64,000 nucleotides of DNA. Origin: a virus. Numbering within the stretch: the stretch's first letter is position 1; each line of letters opens with the position of its first letter. Below, one piece after another: positions 13,737 through 20,544 of the stretch. The notes under the pieces are model-generated. The model saw only the letters and a program-made list of their open reading frames with translations. It did no database searches and was not told the origin of the DNA. The DNA lies in the IMG/VR virus record IMGVR_UViG_3300019487_000019, positions 1 to 64,000 of that record; one strand, given 5' to 3'. Made by a program: the position numbers and the translations under genes.

Positions 13737-14210
13737 TTGAAAATCTTAGAAGTCCTCGACGATAAAACCAAGCGTTCGCTCGAACACAGCTATCGTGAAT
13801 CACTTACAAATGAGGCGGACTCTTCACACACACTTCCTGACAATCCTAACCGCACGCCAAAACAAAAATGGCGACTTATCAGTCTTATCCAAAAAGCGGA
13901 AGAACAACTCATTACATTAAAACAAAGGATGGAAGATCTTCGAGAACGGCATTCTTTTATCACCAAGAGCTGGTATCATTACAACGATCGAGTAGAAGAT
14001 TTAGCTACCTTACATAAAATCACTGGGAAGCGTACACATCGAAAGAATCAGAAACGCTTGGAGAATATTCTACGGCACGTCGGTGGACAGAAAGTTCATC
14101 TCGACGATCAAATTGAACGCGTTCGTGAAGACATTCTTTACCTTGAACACAAAATCCTGTCTTACAAAGTAGAACTACACAGTGTTGTTGAACCTAGGAT
14201 TTACACGTAA
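13737..14210 (+). CDS. Late coiled-coil protein, TTG start
   Basis: 157 residues. The start is TTG 13737 with GGAG nine bases upstream; there is no in-frame ATG close by. Highly charged helix throughout, with heptad-like runs (LIQKAEEQLITLKQRMEDLR; HLDDQIERVREDILYLEHKI). Probably a scaffold or structural accessory, judging from late expression only. Confidence 0.65.
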   Translation: MKILEVLDDKTKRSLEHSYRESLTNEADSSHTLPDNPNRTPKQKWRLISLIQKAEEQLITLKQRMEDLRERHSFITKSWYHYNDRVEDLATLHKITGKRTHRKNQKRLENILRHVGGQKVHLDDQIERVREDILYLEHKILSYKVELHSVVEPRIYT

Positions 14211-14238
14211 GCTCCTAACAAACTATAGGAGATTCACT

Positions 14239-14460
14239 ATGAAACAACTAGCCCTTATTCTTGCTTTTGTACCCGTTGTTGCTTTTGCTGCGCGTCCCGG
14301 CGGCGAAGTTATTGAACCAGGTCGTACAACCGACAAAGCGGTTTGGTTGAAATGTGGCGAACGTAAGGTTTACACAAACGTTGTTGACAAAGACGGCAAC
14401 TACCCGAAAGGTTGTGTTGTTGTTCGCACTCACGAACCAAAGCTTGAAATCAAAAAATGA
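14239..14460 (+). CDS. Small exported protein
   Basis: 73 residues from ATG 14239 (AGGAG upstream). Sec signal MKQLALILAFVPVVAFA with cleavage before ARPGG. The mature part has two cysteines (LKCGERKVYT; YPKGCVVV), which could form a disulfide in the periplasm. Ends in an ATGA overlap. Unknown role. Confidence 0.65.
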   Translation: MKQLALILAFVPVVAFAARPGGEVIEPGRTTDKAVWLKCGERKVYTNVVDKDGNYPKGCVVVRTHEPKLEIKK

Positions 14461-14738
14461 ACGTTTACGGTCTCATGCAGCATATGAAGGAGCGGGAGCG
14501 CGGCGGAGAAATCTATCCTTCGTCTCTACTGCACAAGGATGCTTATCTAACTCGGGATCAAGCCTTTGCTGTTGCAACACAACTTGCTGAACGTGTCATT
14601 GCCGAGCTTGAACAACTTAATCGAGTTGGATTTTATCTGCTAACCGAGCATGATGGTGTGCACGTTGTCGACCCCAACGATTATAGTTTCGACTTCTTTG
14701 AAGTGAGAACGATTCACATCAATACAGACAAGGTTTAA
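14457..14738 (+). CDS. Hypothetical protein, 93 aa
   Basis: MNVYGLMQHMKERERGGEIY; a helix (DQAFAVATQLAERVIAELEQ) and a beta end with HDGVHVVDPNDYSFDFFE. ATG overlaps the stop of the exported protein gene. Not recognised. Confidence 0.6.
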   Translation: MNVYGLMQHMKERERGGEIYPSSLLHKDAYLTRDQAFAVATQLAERVIAELEQLNRVGFYLLTEHDGVHVVDPNDYSFDFFEVRTIHINTDKV

Positions 14739-14762
14739 ACGCTGTCTGTTTGTCCCATACTC

Positions 14763-14770
14763 CATAAATA
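14763..14770 (+). promoter_or_regulatory. Late promoter box
   Basis: CATAAATA, about 22 bases before ATG 14793. Downstream, TGTTC (14775-14779) and GAACA (14786-14790) can pair, leaving the ribosome site AGGAG in the loop and stem edge. Drives 14793-15856. Confidence 0.55.
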
Positions 14771-14792
14771 CCCGTGTTCACAGGAGAACATC

Positions 14793-15077
14793 ATGGGTAT
14801 CCTCAAGGAATTGCTAGAGATTGCGGAAAAAGAGGGTCAACCTCTTACAGAGGCGCGTCGTCCTAAGAAACAACAAGGTGCTAAGGTCAAAGGCATGAAA
14901 CCGCCTAAGCGTGCAAAGACGCCAGGTAAACCTCATGACAAACACAGCGACGGCACGAATAAACAGTTCAAAAAGGATCGCCCATACACGAAGGATCCAA
15001 AGTATCCGCAATATATTCCTGGCAATATGTGGTTCAATATGACAAAGTCAGGTTCTCGAGCTGGAGAACTCGAATAA
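14793..15077 (+). CDS. Basic, Lys/Pro-rich late protein
   Basis: 94 residues. A short helix (MGILKELLEIAEKEGQPLTE), then a Lys/Arg/Pro-rich middle (PKKQQGAKVKGMKPPKRAKT) and a C-terminus with YPQYIPGNMWFNMTKSG. Probably an unstructured DNA- or head-associated late protein; this is inferred from composition. Stop overlaps the next ATG. Confidence 0.6.
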   Translation: MGILKELLEIAEKEGQPLTEARRPKKQQGAKVKGMKPPKRAKTPGKPHDKHSDGTNKQFKKDRPYTKDPKYPQYIPGNMWFNMTKSGSRAGELE

Positions 15078-15298
15078 TGCGATACGAACTTCTCCGCGAA
15101 ACGGAGATGCTTCTCGAAAAGAAACGTAAGAAGCATAAACGTCCGTCCGTTCTCAAATATGCTGCTCGCCGAAAGCATTCTCGTCAAGGACCATTCTATG
15201 GTGGTTGGGGCGGTGGCTGGGGCGCCTATTGGAATAATTCCGGTGGCGACGGCGGTGGTGATGGTGGTGGGGGCGACGGAGGTGGAGGCGGTGAGTGA
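15077..15298 (+). CDS. Small late protein with Gly/Asp tail
   Basis: 73 residues: a basic helical N-terminus (MRYELLRETEMLLEKKRKKH) and a tail of Gly, Trp and Asp (GGWGGGWGAYWNNSGGDGGG onward) encoded by near-repeat GGTGG units. The tail is low complexity and may be surface exposed on a virion. Ends in a GTGA overlap. Confidence 0.6.
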   Translation: MRYELLRETEMLLEKKRKKHKRPSVLKYAARRKHSRQGPFYGGWGGGWGAYWNNSGGDGGGDGGGGDGGGGGE

Positions 15299-15711
15299 AA
15301 CTTTCCGACCTCGTTCTCTCACAACTGCATTCGTTGTTGCTTCGTATTGAACACGCCGTCCGGAACTTAGACGCTTCGCTAGTTCATAGCGAAGAGCTCT
15401 TCGCAAAAGATCCTGACAAGCGCTCTTTTCCCAGACGTCACGTTGAATACTTTTACACGAACAACGTTGGAAATATTTGGATGCATCCTATGAGTTCACA
15501 AGCCGAACTCGATCAAGCAAAGAACGCTGCTCGTAGATTGGGAAAAGCTATTACTCACCTTTTTAACTTCTCTCGAAAATACGACGTTGCGTTGCCGAGT
15601 ATAGCGTGGAGGCACTATACTATCGGGAAAGACCCAGAAGTCGATAAAGAGATTGACGAACTATTTGCCAACTACGGAGAGTCATATGGCATCGAAGCGC
15701 GAAAAAGTTAG
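15295..15711 (+). CDS. Hypothetical late protein, 138 aa
   Basis: GTG start overlapping the previous stop. [20 protein letters not shown]; mainly helical with a [20 protein letters not shown] turn. Overlaps the bL33 gene by 26 nt at its 3' end. Not recognised. Confidence 0.6.
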   Translation: MKLSDLVLSQLHSLLLRIEHAVRNLDASLVHSEELFAKDPDKRSFPRRHVEYFYTNNVGNIWMHPMSSQAELDQAKNAARRLGKAITHLFNFSRKYDVALPSIAWRHYTIGKDPEVDKEIDELFANYGESYGIEARKS

Positions 15712-15856
15712 AATGCAGAGCACAGAGTCGCATCACTACTTCACAACAACTAAGAACAAACGAACGACTCCCGACAAACTCGAATTCAAGCGATATGACC
15801 CTGTCGTTCGCAGACACGTTCTTTACAAAGAAGCGAAATTAGCCAAAGCTAGTTGA
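15686..15856 (+). CDS. rpmG: Ribosomal protein bL33
   Basis: 56 residues from ATG 15686 (CGGAGAG upstream). The chain [56 protein letters not shown] aligns along its whole length with bacterial bL33 ([10 protein letters not shown]-xPxKLExKKFDPVVRxHVxYKEAK). It is the zinc-free type, with no CXXC pairs. bL33 sits at the E site of the large subunit. A phage copy may replace the host protein in ribosomes during infection; several phages are known to carry ribosomal proteins. Confidence 0.93.
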   Translation: MASKREKVRMQSTESHHYFTTTKNKRTTPDKLEFKRYDPVVRRHVLYKEAKLAKAS

Positions 15857-15881
15857 CCCTCGTACACATATACTGTATGGT
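15853..15881 (+). promoter_or_regulatory. Sigma70-like promoter
   Basis: TTGACC (15853-15858), 17 bp, TATGGT (15876-15881), starting in the bL33 stop codon. A leader of about 17 nt holds AAGGAG before ATG 15905. Confidence 0.6.
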
Positions 15882-15904
15882 GTGTGGATTATTAAGGAGT
15901 CAAT

Positions 15905-16348
15905 ATGCGCTTCTACGGATTTTGCCACTACTACTTGTCGTCGATTCAGCAAGCAATTCAAGCGAAGCATTGCGGCGACGATATGTTCGTCAAATATCGT
16001 CTCCCTGATAGCTTTAATCTAGCGTCCGACCGACTATGGGACTGGGCGGCGAATCACAAAACGTTGATTCTGCTCAATGGCGGCAACTGTGAACAGCTGA
16101 ACGCAACGTACGATCTGTTTCGGACAATCGGCCCGGAACTGGAACTGCCGTATGGTCTGTTTCACGAAGACGCGGCATCGCTCAACAATGCACTGACTTG
16201 TGTCGGTATCGTTGTTCCGGAAAAGATTTACGCTGCGGCGGAACAACTGCGTAGTCCATCATCACTTTTTGTGCCGAGTTATGACTTCCTTTCGCCGGCG
16301 GAACGAGAACTTGCCATGCTGTTGTCAGCACATGGGCTGGCTCGATAA
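15905..16348 (+). CDS. PTH2-like (peptidyl-tRNA hydrolase fold) protein
   Basis: 147 residues. [20 protein letters not shown] recalls the start of PTH2 proteins (LSxGxxAAQAxHA). [20 protein letters not shown] and [20 protein letters not shown] (then IVV) recall the PTH2 pattern of a K-xx-L strand, a residue-counting helix, then 'DA...T..A.G'. Some phage homologues are annotated as aminoacyl-tRNA hydrolases. The fold call is moderate; activity is not shown by any clear catalytic residue. Confidence 0.5.
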   Translation: MRFYGFCHYYLSSIQQAIQAKHCGDDMFVKYRLPDSFNLASDRLWDWAANHKTLILLNGGNCEQLNATYDLFRTIGPELELPYGLFHEDAASLNNALTCVGIVVPEKIYAAAEQLRSPSSLFVPSYDFLSPAERELAMLLSAHGLAR

Positions 16349-16351
16349 ATA
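16344..16351 (+). promoter_or_regulatory. Late promoter box, leaderless arrangement
   Basis: GATAAATA ends five bases before ATG 16357, and no ribosome site precedes that ATG. The expected late start is at the ATG itself. Confidence 0.5.
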
Positions 16352-16356
16352 CAGAC

Positions 16357-16689
16357 ATGGAAAACATTATCAATTTTACTGATCGCGCCGTTGTCAAAAT
16401 CAAAGAGGTCATCACCGAAGAAAATGATCCTTCATTGATGCTTCGAGTGTTTGTTCAAGGTGGTGGTTGTTCTGGTTTTCAGTACGGCTTTTCTCTTGAA
16501 AACTCTCCCGCGGAGGACGATTCGATTTCCGAACGTGATGGGGTAAGGGTTGTTGTTGATCCCATGAGCTATCAATATCTTGTCGGGGCTAATATCGATT
16601 ACGTTGACGATTTGTCAGGGGCTCGTTTCGTACTTGAAAACCCAAACGCCAAGTCGTCCTGTGGTTGCGGATCTTCGTTTAGTACTTAA
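16357..16689 (+). CDS. erpA: A-type iron-sulfur carrier, ErpA/IscA family
   Basis: 110 residues, full length. [14 protein letters not shown] and SSCGCGSSF supply the three conserved cysteines C38, C102 and C104 that hold the cluster. The pattern (GMSYQYLVG-like [17 protein letters not shown]) fits ErpA better than IscA. ErpA passes [4Fe-4S] clusters to apo-enzymes. With eight radical SAM genes in the same window it may help load them, but this is inference. Phage HesB/IscA-like genes are known in marine phages. Confidence 0.92.
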   Translation: MENIINFTDRAVVKIKEVITEENDPSLMLRVFVQGGGCSGFQYGFSLENSPAEDDSISERDGVRVVVDPMSYQYLVGANIDYVDDLSGARFVLENPNAKSSCGCGSSFST

Positions 16690-16838
16690 CCGCGTGGTGT
16701 CAATACAATTGCAGAACGCTTTGCTACATCGTAATGCTTAGCTGTGGTGATTCGTTTTGCCCGTAAATGTGTACTAACATTTTCTGAGCAATTACGTTGC
16801 TTGACCCGAGTGTGAACAGTGCAGGTATGTTTTAGCAC
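16690..16838. other. Intergenic region, nothing clear
   Basis: Part of a 214-bp gap between the Fe-S carrier and the QueD-like gene; its right end holds the promoter at 16839. No frame of note, no tRNA and no strong hairpin seen. Confidence 0.5.
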
Positions 16839-16867
16839 TTGTCGGTCCTCTTGTTAGATACTACAAT
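16839..16867 (+). promoter_or_regulatory. Sigma70-like promoter
   Basis: TTGTCG (16839-16844), 17 bp, TACAAT (16862-16867). A leader of about 30 nt has AGGAGAGG before ATG 16904. Confidence 0.6.
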
Positions 16868-16903
16868 GTATATTTATCACATTGTTGAGAACAGGAGAGG
16901 AAC

Positions 16904-17245
16904 ATGGCTAACACCTTGACTACAGTGTATTGTAAAGTTTTGTTTGAAGGGATTCATTGTTGGCCGGACTGTCCTTTTGACGAAGTGAAATACCTTCGAG
17001 ACCCTCATCGTCACATTTTCCACATTACAGCACACAAACAAGTTTTTCATAATGATCGTGATGTTGAATTCATTATGTTAAAACACCGTATTGAGGAATA
17101 TTTATTTGAACAATACCCACAGGGCTATCTTGGAGCAACTTCATGTGAAATGCTCGGGCACGAACTAATGGGAGCGTTCGACTTACTAAAGGTCGAAGTT
17201 AGTGAAGATAACGAAAATGGCGCAATTGTCTCGCGAGTTGATTGA
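16904..17245 (+). CDS. QueD/PTPS-fold-like protein
   Basis: 113 residues. The order of motifs matches 6-pyruvoyl-tetrahydropterin/6-carboxytetrahydropterin synthases: FEGIHCWPD (first zinc His), PHRHIFH (second and third, as in HGHxF), DRDVEFIMLKHRIEEYL (as in VxDFxxLK), TSCEMLGHEL (as in TSExLA) and VEVSEDNENG (as in VxVxET). The catalytic Cys may be the one in WPDCPF. A relaxed relative rather than a standard QueD. With FolE2 in the window it could belong to a deazaguanine route; not proven. Confidence 0.6.
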   Translation: MANTLTTVYCKVLFEGIHCWPDCPFDEVKYLRDPHRHIFHITAHKQVFHNDRDVEFIMLKHRIEEYLFEQYPQGYLGATSCEMLGHELMGAFDLLKVEVSEDNENGAIVSRVD

Positions 17246-17292
17246 AGCCGACCGTACAATCTAACAGTAGCTCCTGCGGGAAGAGGAAGAGT

Positions 17293-17634
17293 ATGGACGA
17301 GCGTAAATACGAATATAGCATTGGAGATGGTTGGAAGTCGTTCGTTGATCCGCTGATTGTGGAGGTAGAACGTCTTGGTGGACGAATTGCTCAAATCAAA
17401 GAAAAATTTGGAGAGCTTCGTTTCTACTTTGATTTGCCTCAAGCAAAAACTCTTGAAGAAGAGTTAGCGCACAAGCGACTGGACTATCTTGTCAGTGATG
17501 CAGAAAACAGAAGTGCTGAAACATGTGAATTCTGTGGAAAGCCAGGTGAGCTGCGGTCTGGAAATTGGCTTCAAACATTATGCGAAGGGCATCACCAAGA
17601 GCGCGAGCTTCGAAAACTAGACGCTGAGGAATAA
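17293..17634 (+). CDS. Zinc-finger-type hypothetical protein
   Basis: 113 residues from ATG 17293 (AGAGGAAGAG upstream). RIAQIKEKFGELRFYFDLPQ then AETCEFCGKPGELRSGNWLQ and TLCEGHH: a C-x2-C ... C-x2-H site following an 'IKEKFGxLRFY' segment. The same arrangement occurs in uncharacterised bacterial and phage proteins. It joins directly to the macro-domain gene. Confidence 0.7.
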   Translation: MDERKYEYSIGDGWKSFVDPLIVEVERLGGRIAQIKEKFGELRFYFDLPQAKTLEEELAHKRLDYLVSDAENRSAETCEFCGKPGELRSGNWLQTLCEGHHQERELRKLDAEE

Positions 17635-18117
17635 ATGCTTACATTTCTAAAACAAGATCTAACAACCGTTGAGCGAGGCGTGATCGCTCACGGCGTCAAT
17701 TGTCAGGGTGTCATGGGTTCAGGTGTTGCACTCGCTCTTCGAAATAAATGGCCTGCTGTCTATACAAACTACCGAACAATGGTTGATGCCTCCTCAGATG
17801 AGAAGGAAAAATTACTCGGTACGTGTTCGATTGTTGCTGTTGAACGCACAAACCATTTGTATGTTGCTAATGTTTTCTCACAGGTGAACTATGGGCGCCA
17901 ACGTTATCGCTATGCCAATCCGGAGGCAATTCGGTCCGGCCTCAACTTCGTCTTTAGTTTCGCAACCGGTATCGGACTACCTGTCTACATGCCAAAGCTC
18001 GGTTGCGGCTTGGGCGGTCTCTCTTGGTATTCTGATGTGGAGCCTGTGGTGGCAGAGCTACTTGACAAACATCCAAACTTGGAAAACGTTTTCCTCTGCG
18101 AGATCTCCAATGGATAG
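17635..18117 (+). CDS. Macro-domain protein (ADP-ribose binding/processing)
   Basis: 160 residues, a single macro domain. HGVNCQGVMGSGVALALRNK and YMPKLGCGLGGLSW are the two ADP-ribose-contacting loops (NxxGxMGxGxA and GxGxGGL). Small macro proteins remove ADP-ribose, or hydrolyse ADP-ribose-1-phosphate made in tRNA splicing. Here it could undo host ADP-ribosylation aimed at the phage (inference). It starts right after the zinc-finger gene and overlaps the next. Confidence 0.88.
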   Translation: MLTFLKQDLTTVERGVIAHGVNCQGVMGSGVALALRNKWPAVYTNYRTMVDASSDEKEKLLGTCSIVAVERTNHLYVANVFSQVNYGRQRYRYANPEAIRSGLNFVFSFATGIGLPVYMPKLGCGLGGLSWYSDVEPVVAELLDKHPNLENVFLCEISNG

Positions 18118-18415
18118 CTGGGATGGTGTTTTTGAAAATCCAATTCGCGTCGATCCTTTCGATTTTCAGTCGGCGTTTCAGCCAAAGAAGCGTTTGATTG
18201 TGGCATACGAAGGTGCTCATATTAAATCTGTTCCGTACTGGCGTGAACACGCGAACGAATTTGATGGTGATTTGATCTTTCGCATTCGTTCCCTGTCGTG
18301 GGAGATGCGTCATATTGATGTTCTCGTCCACACACTCGTCAATGAGAAGGATGTTGCCCTTAAAGCATTAATGTTGTACCATAATTGGCAAATTATGACC
18401 TTGAATGACGAATGA
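18110..18415 (+). CDS. Hypothetical protein, 101 aa
   Basis: ATG 18110 overlaps the macro-domain stop. MDSWDGVFENPIRVDPFDFQ, a middle with SVPYWREHANEFDGDLIFRI and a helical end. Unknown; may work with the macro protein since the pair is coupled. Confidence 0.6.
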   Translation: MDSWDGVFENPIRVDPFDFQSAFQPKKRLIVAYEGAHIKSVPYWREHANEFDGDLIFRIRSLSWEMRHIDVLVHTLVNEKDVALKALMLYHNWQIMTLNDE

Positions 18416-18503
18416 GCTAGGCTTTTCCTCTGGCAAGTAAATAGTTAGGAAAATGGATAAAATCCTTATAAATGTGTTGCTGGTTTGATAAAGTTAGAAT
18501 AAT

Positions 18504-18576
18504 GGGGGTGTAGCACAATTGGGGGTGCAACTGCCTTGCACGCAGTAGGTTGCAGGTTCGAGCCCTGTCACCTCCA
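18504..18576 (+). tRNA. tRNA-Ala (TGC)
   Basis: Acceptor GGGGGTG (18504-18510) pairs with CACCTCC (18569-18575, one G-T). D stem GCAC/GTGC, anticodon stem ACTGC/GCAGT around loop CTTGCAC with anticodon TGC, T arm GCAGG-TTCGAGC-CCTGT, discriminator A. CCA is not encoded (CGG follows), so it needs a CCA-adding enzyme. Confidence 0.93.
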
Positions 18577-18583
18577 CGGTTTA

Positions 18584-18688
18584 CGGAGATTAGCGCAGCC
18601 TGGTAGCGCATCTGCTTTGGTAAATGCCTTCGTAAGAGGACATTTTCCGAGCAGAGGGTCGCAGGTTCGAATCCTGCATCTCCGACCA
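18584..18688 (+). tRNA. tRNA-Pro (TGG) with a 28-nt insert in the anticodon loop
   Basis: Acceptor CGGAGAT (18584-18590) pairs with ATCTCCG (18678-18684), then ACCA. D arm GCGC/GCGC, anticodon stem TCTGC/GCAGA, T arm GCAGG-TTCGAAT-CCTGC. Without 18621-18648 the anticodon loop would be TTTGGGA, the standard tRNA-Pro loop. The insert falls just after the anticodon and can fold into its own hairpin (AAATG with CATTT, CCT with AGG). It is far too short for a group I intron. Confidence 0.85.
18621..18648 (+). other. Intron-like hairpin insert in tRNA-Pro
   Basis: 28 nt between positions 36 and 37 of the tRNA. AAATGCCT (18622-18629) pairs with AGG-A-CATTT (18637-18645) with one bulge, and flanking GG/CC could extend the stem. 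The placement resembles archaeal and eukaryotic tRNA introns rather than any bacterial type. Confidence 0.6.
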
Positions 18689-18702
18689 ATCTAGGAGTTG
18701 TT

Positions 18703-18882
18703 ATGCTCATTCCAAAAGTTCGTGTTAAAGCAGCGTTCGACAACGGCACAGAAATCGATCGAGTAATGCCTTCAGACGAGGCCGATGCTTATCTTCGCAC
18801 CCTTGCAACAGACAAGACGTGTTCACATTTTGAAGCGCGTGGCTTGTGGAATCAAGACCGTAAAGCCTACGATGAATGCTGA
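18703..18882 (+). CDS. Hypothetical protein, 59 aa
   Basis: ATG 18703 behind TAGGAG. MLIPKVRVKAAFDNGTEIDR, then MPSDEADAYLRTLATDKTCS; small, mixed charge. Overlaps the next gene by 11 nt. Unknown. Confidence 0.6.
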   Translation: MLIPKVRVKAAFDNGTEIDRVMPSDEADAYLRTLATDKTCSHFEARGLWNQDRKAYDEC

Positions 18883-19129
18883 TCACCTGAAATCAATTCG
18901 GCAAACTATTGCCTGGACGTTGTTTGCCGTTTGGCTTACCTTAATCGCCCCTTTGGGATTCTTTGTCGGTGTGTTGTCTTTTCTTGTCTTCCGGTGGAAA
19001 GGTCCGTTGAATTTTTGGTTTGATCAATTCTGCTGGTTCAATCGCGTGTTTGATTGGGCTGTGCAAGCTCACGGTGCAACACCGAAACAATGGCAACGAT
19101 ATATTGAATTCCCAATTCCATTCGAATGA
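18872..19129 (+). CDS. Membrane protein, 85 aa
   Basis: From ATG 18872. A long hydrophobic segment (TIAWTLFAVWLTLIAPLGFF then VGVLSFLVF, about 11-40) followed by a Trp-rich amphipathic tail. Overlaps the preceding and following genes. Unknown. Confidence 0.6.
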   Translation: MNADHLKSIRQTIAWTLFAVWLTLIAPLGFFVGVLSFLVFRWKGPLNFWFDQFCWFNRVFDWAVQAHGATPKQWQRYIEFPIPFE

Positions 19130-19461
19130 AATCCGACGAACAGATCAAGAAAGAGCTGGCGGAGCTTCGCAAGCAACGCCTGAAAGCTCTTGACGAAGAG
19201 TACCTCCAATCAAAATGGATTGATTTTTATCTCGGGATCGTTTTACTTATTGGCCTTATTGTTGCAGTCTGTCTTATCAAGCCTATTGAATCGACCTGTG
19301 AGTCGAAACGGCAAGTTATGCAAGATCTTTACGATCAAGGATATTGGTATGAAGAAACTTCTACACGGTCAATAACTTTCTACCATACAGATCATCCACA
19401 ACTCGTTGCTATGTATCGTGAAGTGGATGGTGAGGAGGTGCTTTGCTATGTTCAACGTTGA
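19126..19461 (+). CDS. Membrane protein with cytoplasmic coiled coil
   Basis: 111 residues. Charged helix 1-30 (MKSDEQIKKELAELRKQRLK), one transmembrane helix at about 35-53 (FYLGIVLLIGLIVAVCLIK), then an exported-looking C-terminal domain. The layout resembles an inner-membrane spanin-like subunit but no partner is obvious. Overlaps both neighbours. Confidence 0.55.
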   Translation: MKSDEQIKKELAELRKQRLKALDEEYLQSKWIDFYLGIVLLIGLIVAVCLIKPIESTCESKRQVMQDLYDQGYWYEETSTRSITFYHTDHPQLVAMYREVDGEEVLCYVQR

Positions 19462-19585
19462 AGAATTGATTACGGTTGTAAAAGCAAACACAGCTGTGTT
19501 GCGACAATTGCTTGCTCTCATTGCTGATCTCAATGACAATGTTAAGAAGCTAAACGAATCAACGAAAAAGACCGACGATGCGTAG
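19448..19585 (+). CDS. Small helical protein, possible amber read-through to a membrane tail
   Basis: 45 residues from ATG 19448 (MFNVEELITVVKANTAVLRQ ...) to TAG 19583-19585. The same frame stays open after the TAG to TAA 19670-19672 and encodes LFKPAVIIPTIVSLICVLIT then TFVVLRV, a convincing transmembrane helix. Either the TAG is suppressed some of the time, giving a membrane-anchored form, or the gene is recently truncated. Confidence 0.5.
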   Translation: MFNVEELITVVKANTAVLRQLLALIADLNDNVKKLNESTKKTDDA

Positions 19586-19710
19586 ACTCTTTTCAAACCA
19601 GCAGTAATAATTCCCACAATTGTTTCCCTTATTTGCGTACTCATAACGACGTTTGTTGTCCTTCGTGTTTAACCCTGGTAAGATATTGCTCTTAATCAAG
19701 GAGAAAACTC

Positions 19711-20286
19711 ATGGAATTTACCCTCCGTGCTGCGCACAAGCTTGTTGAGAAGATCAACGGCCACCTCAAGACAATCGAAGTTGAACCGATTGTCAACGTC
19801 AACGCGTTTGAAGTTGCCGACGCACAGAAGCTATTTTCGGAACGTCTCGCTCGCTTTAATGCCAATAGGGAGCGTGCTCTGAATCTAATCGAAATTCGTG
19901 CGGTCCTTCGCAACGAGATTGGCGAACAAAACGCTAAGGAAATCGATGGTCTGATCGGCCACCGCAAGGCTGCCATCGAGCGTCTCACCCTGTTCAATCG
20001 CATCCTGCAATCCGCAAAACAGGAAGGCGAGATTTCATCTCCGGCGGCCCTCGAGAAGAAGGTCAAGGCACAGACAGACTCGAAAACACAGACGCTATAT
20101 GGACGTGAGATGATCTCGTTCAACGTTGTCAGTAAAGAAGTTCGCGACAATCTCGAGAGCGAGGTTGCTGTGATGAAACGCTTGATCGAGAGAACCGAAG
20201 ATCAACTCCTCCATGAGAATATCCAGCGCAAGATTGTTCTTGACGCCGCTCGTGTTGGAGTTCTTCGTCAAGAACTGTTGGTCTGA
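19711..20286 (+). CDS. Coiled-coil protein, 191 aa
   Basis: RBS AAGGAG upstream. MEFTLRAAHKLVEKINGHLK; nearly all helix with repeated heptads (RTEDQLLHENIQRKIVLDAA). A TTTAAC...TTAATC stretch before it is only a weak promoter. No domain recognised. Confidence 0.65.
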   Translation: MEFTLRAAHKLVEKINGHLKTIEVEPIVNVNAFEVADAQKLFSERLARFNANRERALNLIEIRAVLRNEIGEQNAKEIDGLIGHRKAAIERLTLFNRILQSAKQEGEISSPAALEKKVKAQTDSKTQTLYGREMISFNVVSKEVRDNLESEVAVMKRLIERTEDQLLHENIQRKIVLDAARVGVLRQELLV

Positions 20287-20544
20287 GGAGGCAGAGCGGG
20301 AGGAAAGACAGAGCCACCTGGAATATACCTACGGGCGTATCCAGGCCGTGGCATATTGCCACATCTACAGGACAGGTCCATTGTTTGTGAGCAATTACTA
20401 TTACCCATCTTGTTGGTTGTTGGTTGTAGCTCACGAAAAGACCACTAATTGTCGATTGTTGGGCGCATGCGCCGACTGTTTGATTGTCATGGCTTCTGTT
20501 GATCTTTCCACTCTCCTCCACTATTATTTGGCATGGAGGTCTCC
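20287..20544 (+). other. Intergenic stretch with paired hairpins
   Basis: 258 bp without a convincing gene. CCTGG (20317) pairs with CCAGG (20345) enclosing an ATA/TAT stem, followed at once by a perfect hairpin GTGGCA-TAT-TGCCAC (20348-20362); a GGCGCATGCGCC palindrome lies near 20462. A structured leader of the next gene or a small RNA is possible. The one open frame across it has no start signal. Confidence 0.4.

Noticed and set aside
18621-18648. Group I intron in tRNA-Pro
   Set aside because: 28 nt is an order of magnitude too short, and no P3-P7 core could fit.
19448-19672. Genome-wide recoding of TAG
   Set aside because: Several other genes end cleanly at TAG next to their neighbours' starts (for example 4644-4646 and 9634-9636), so TAG is a normal stop here.
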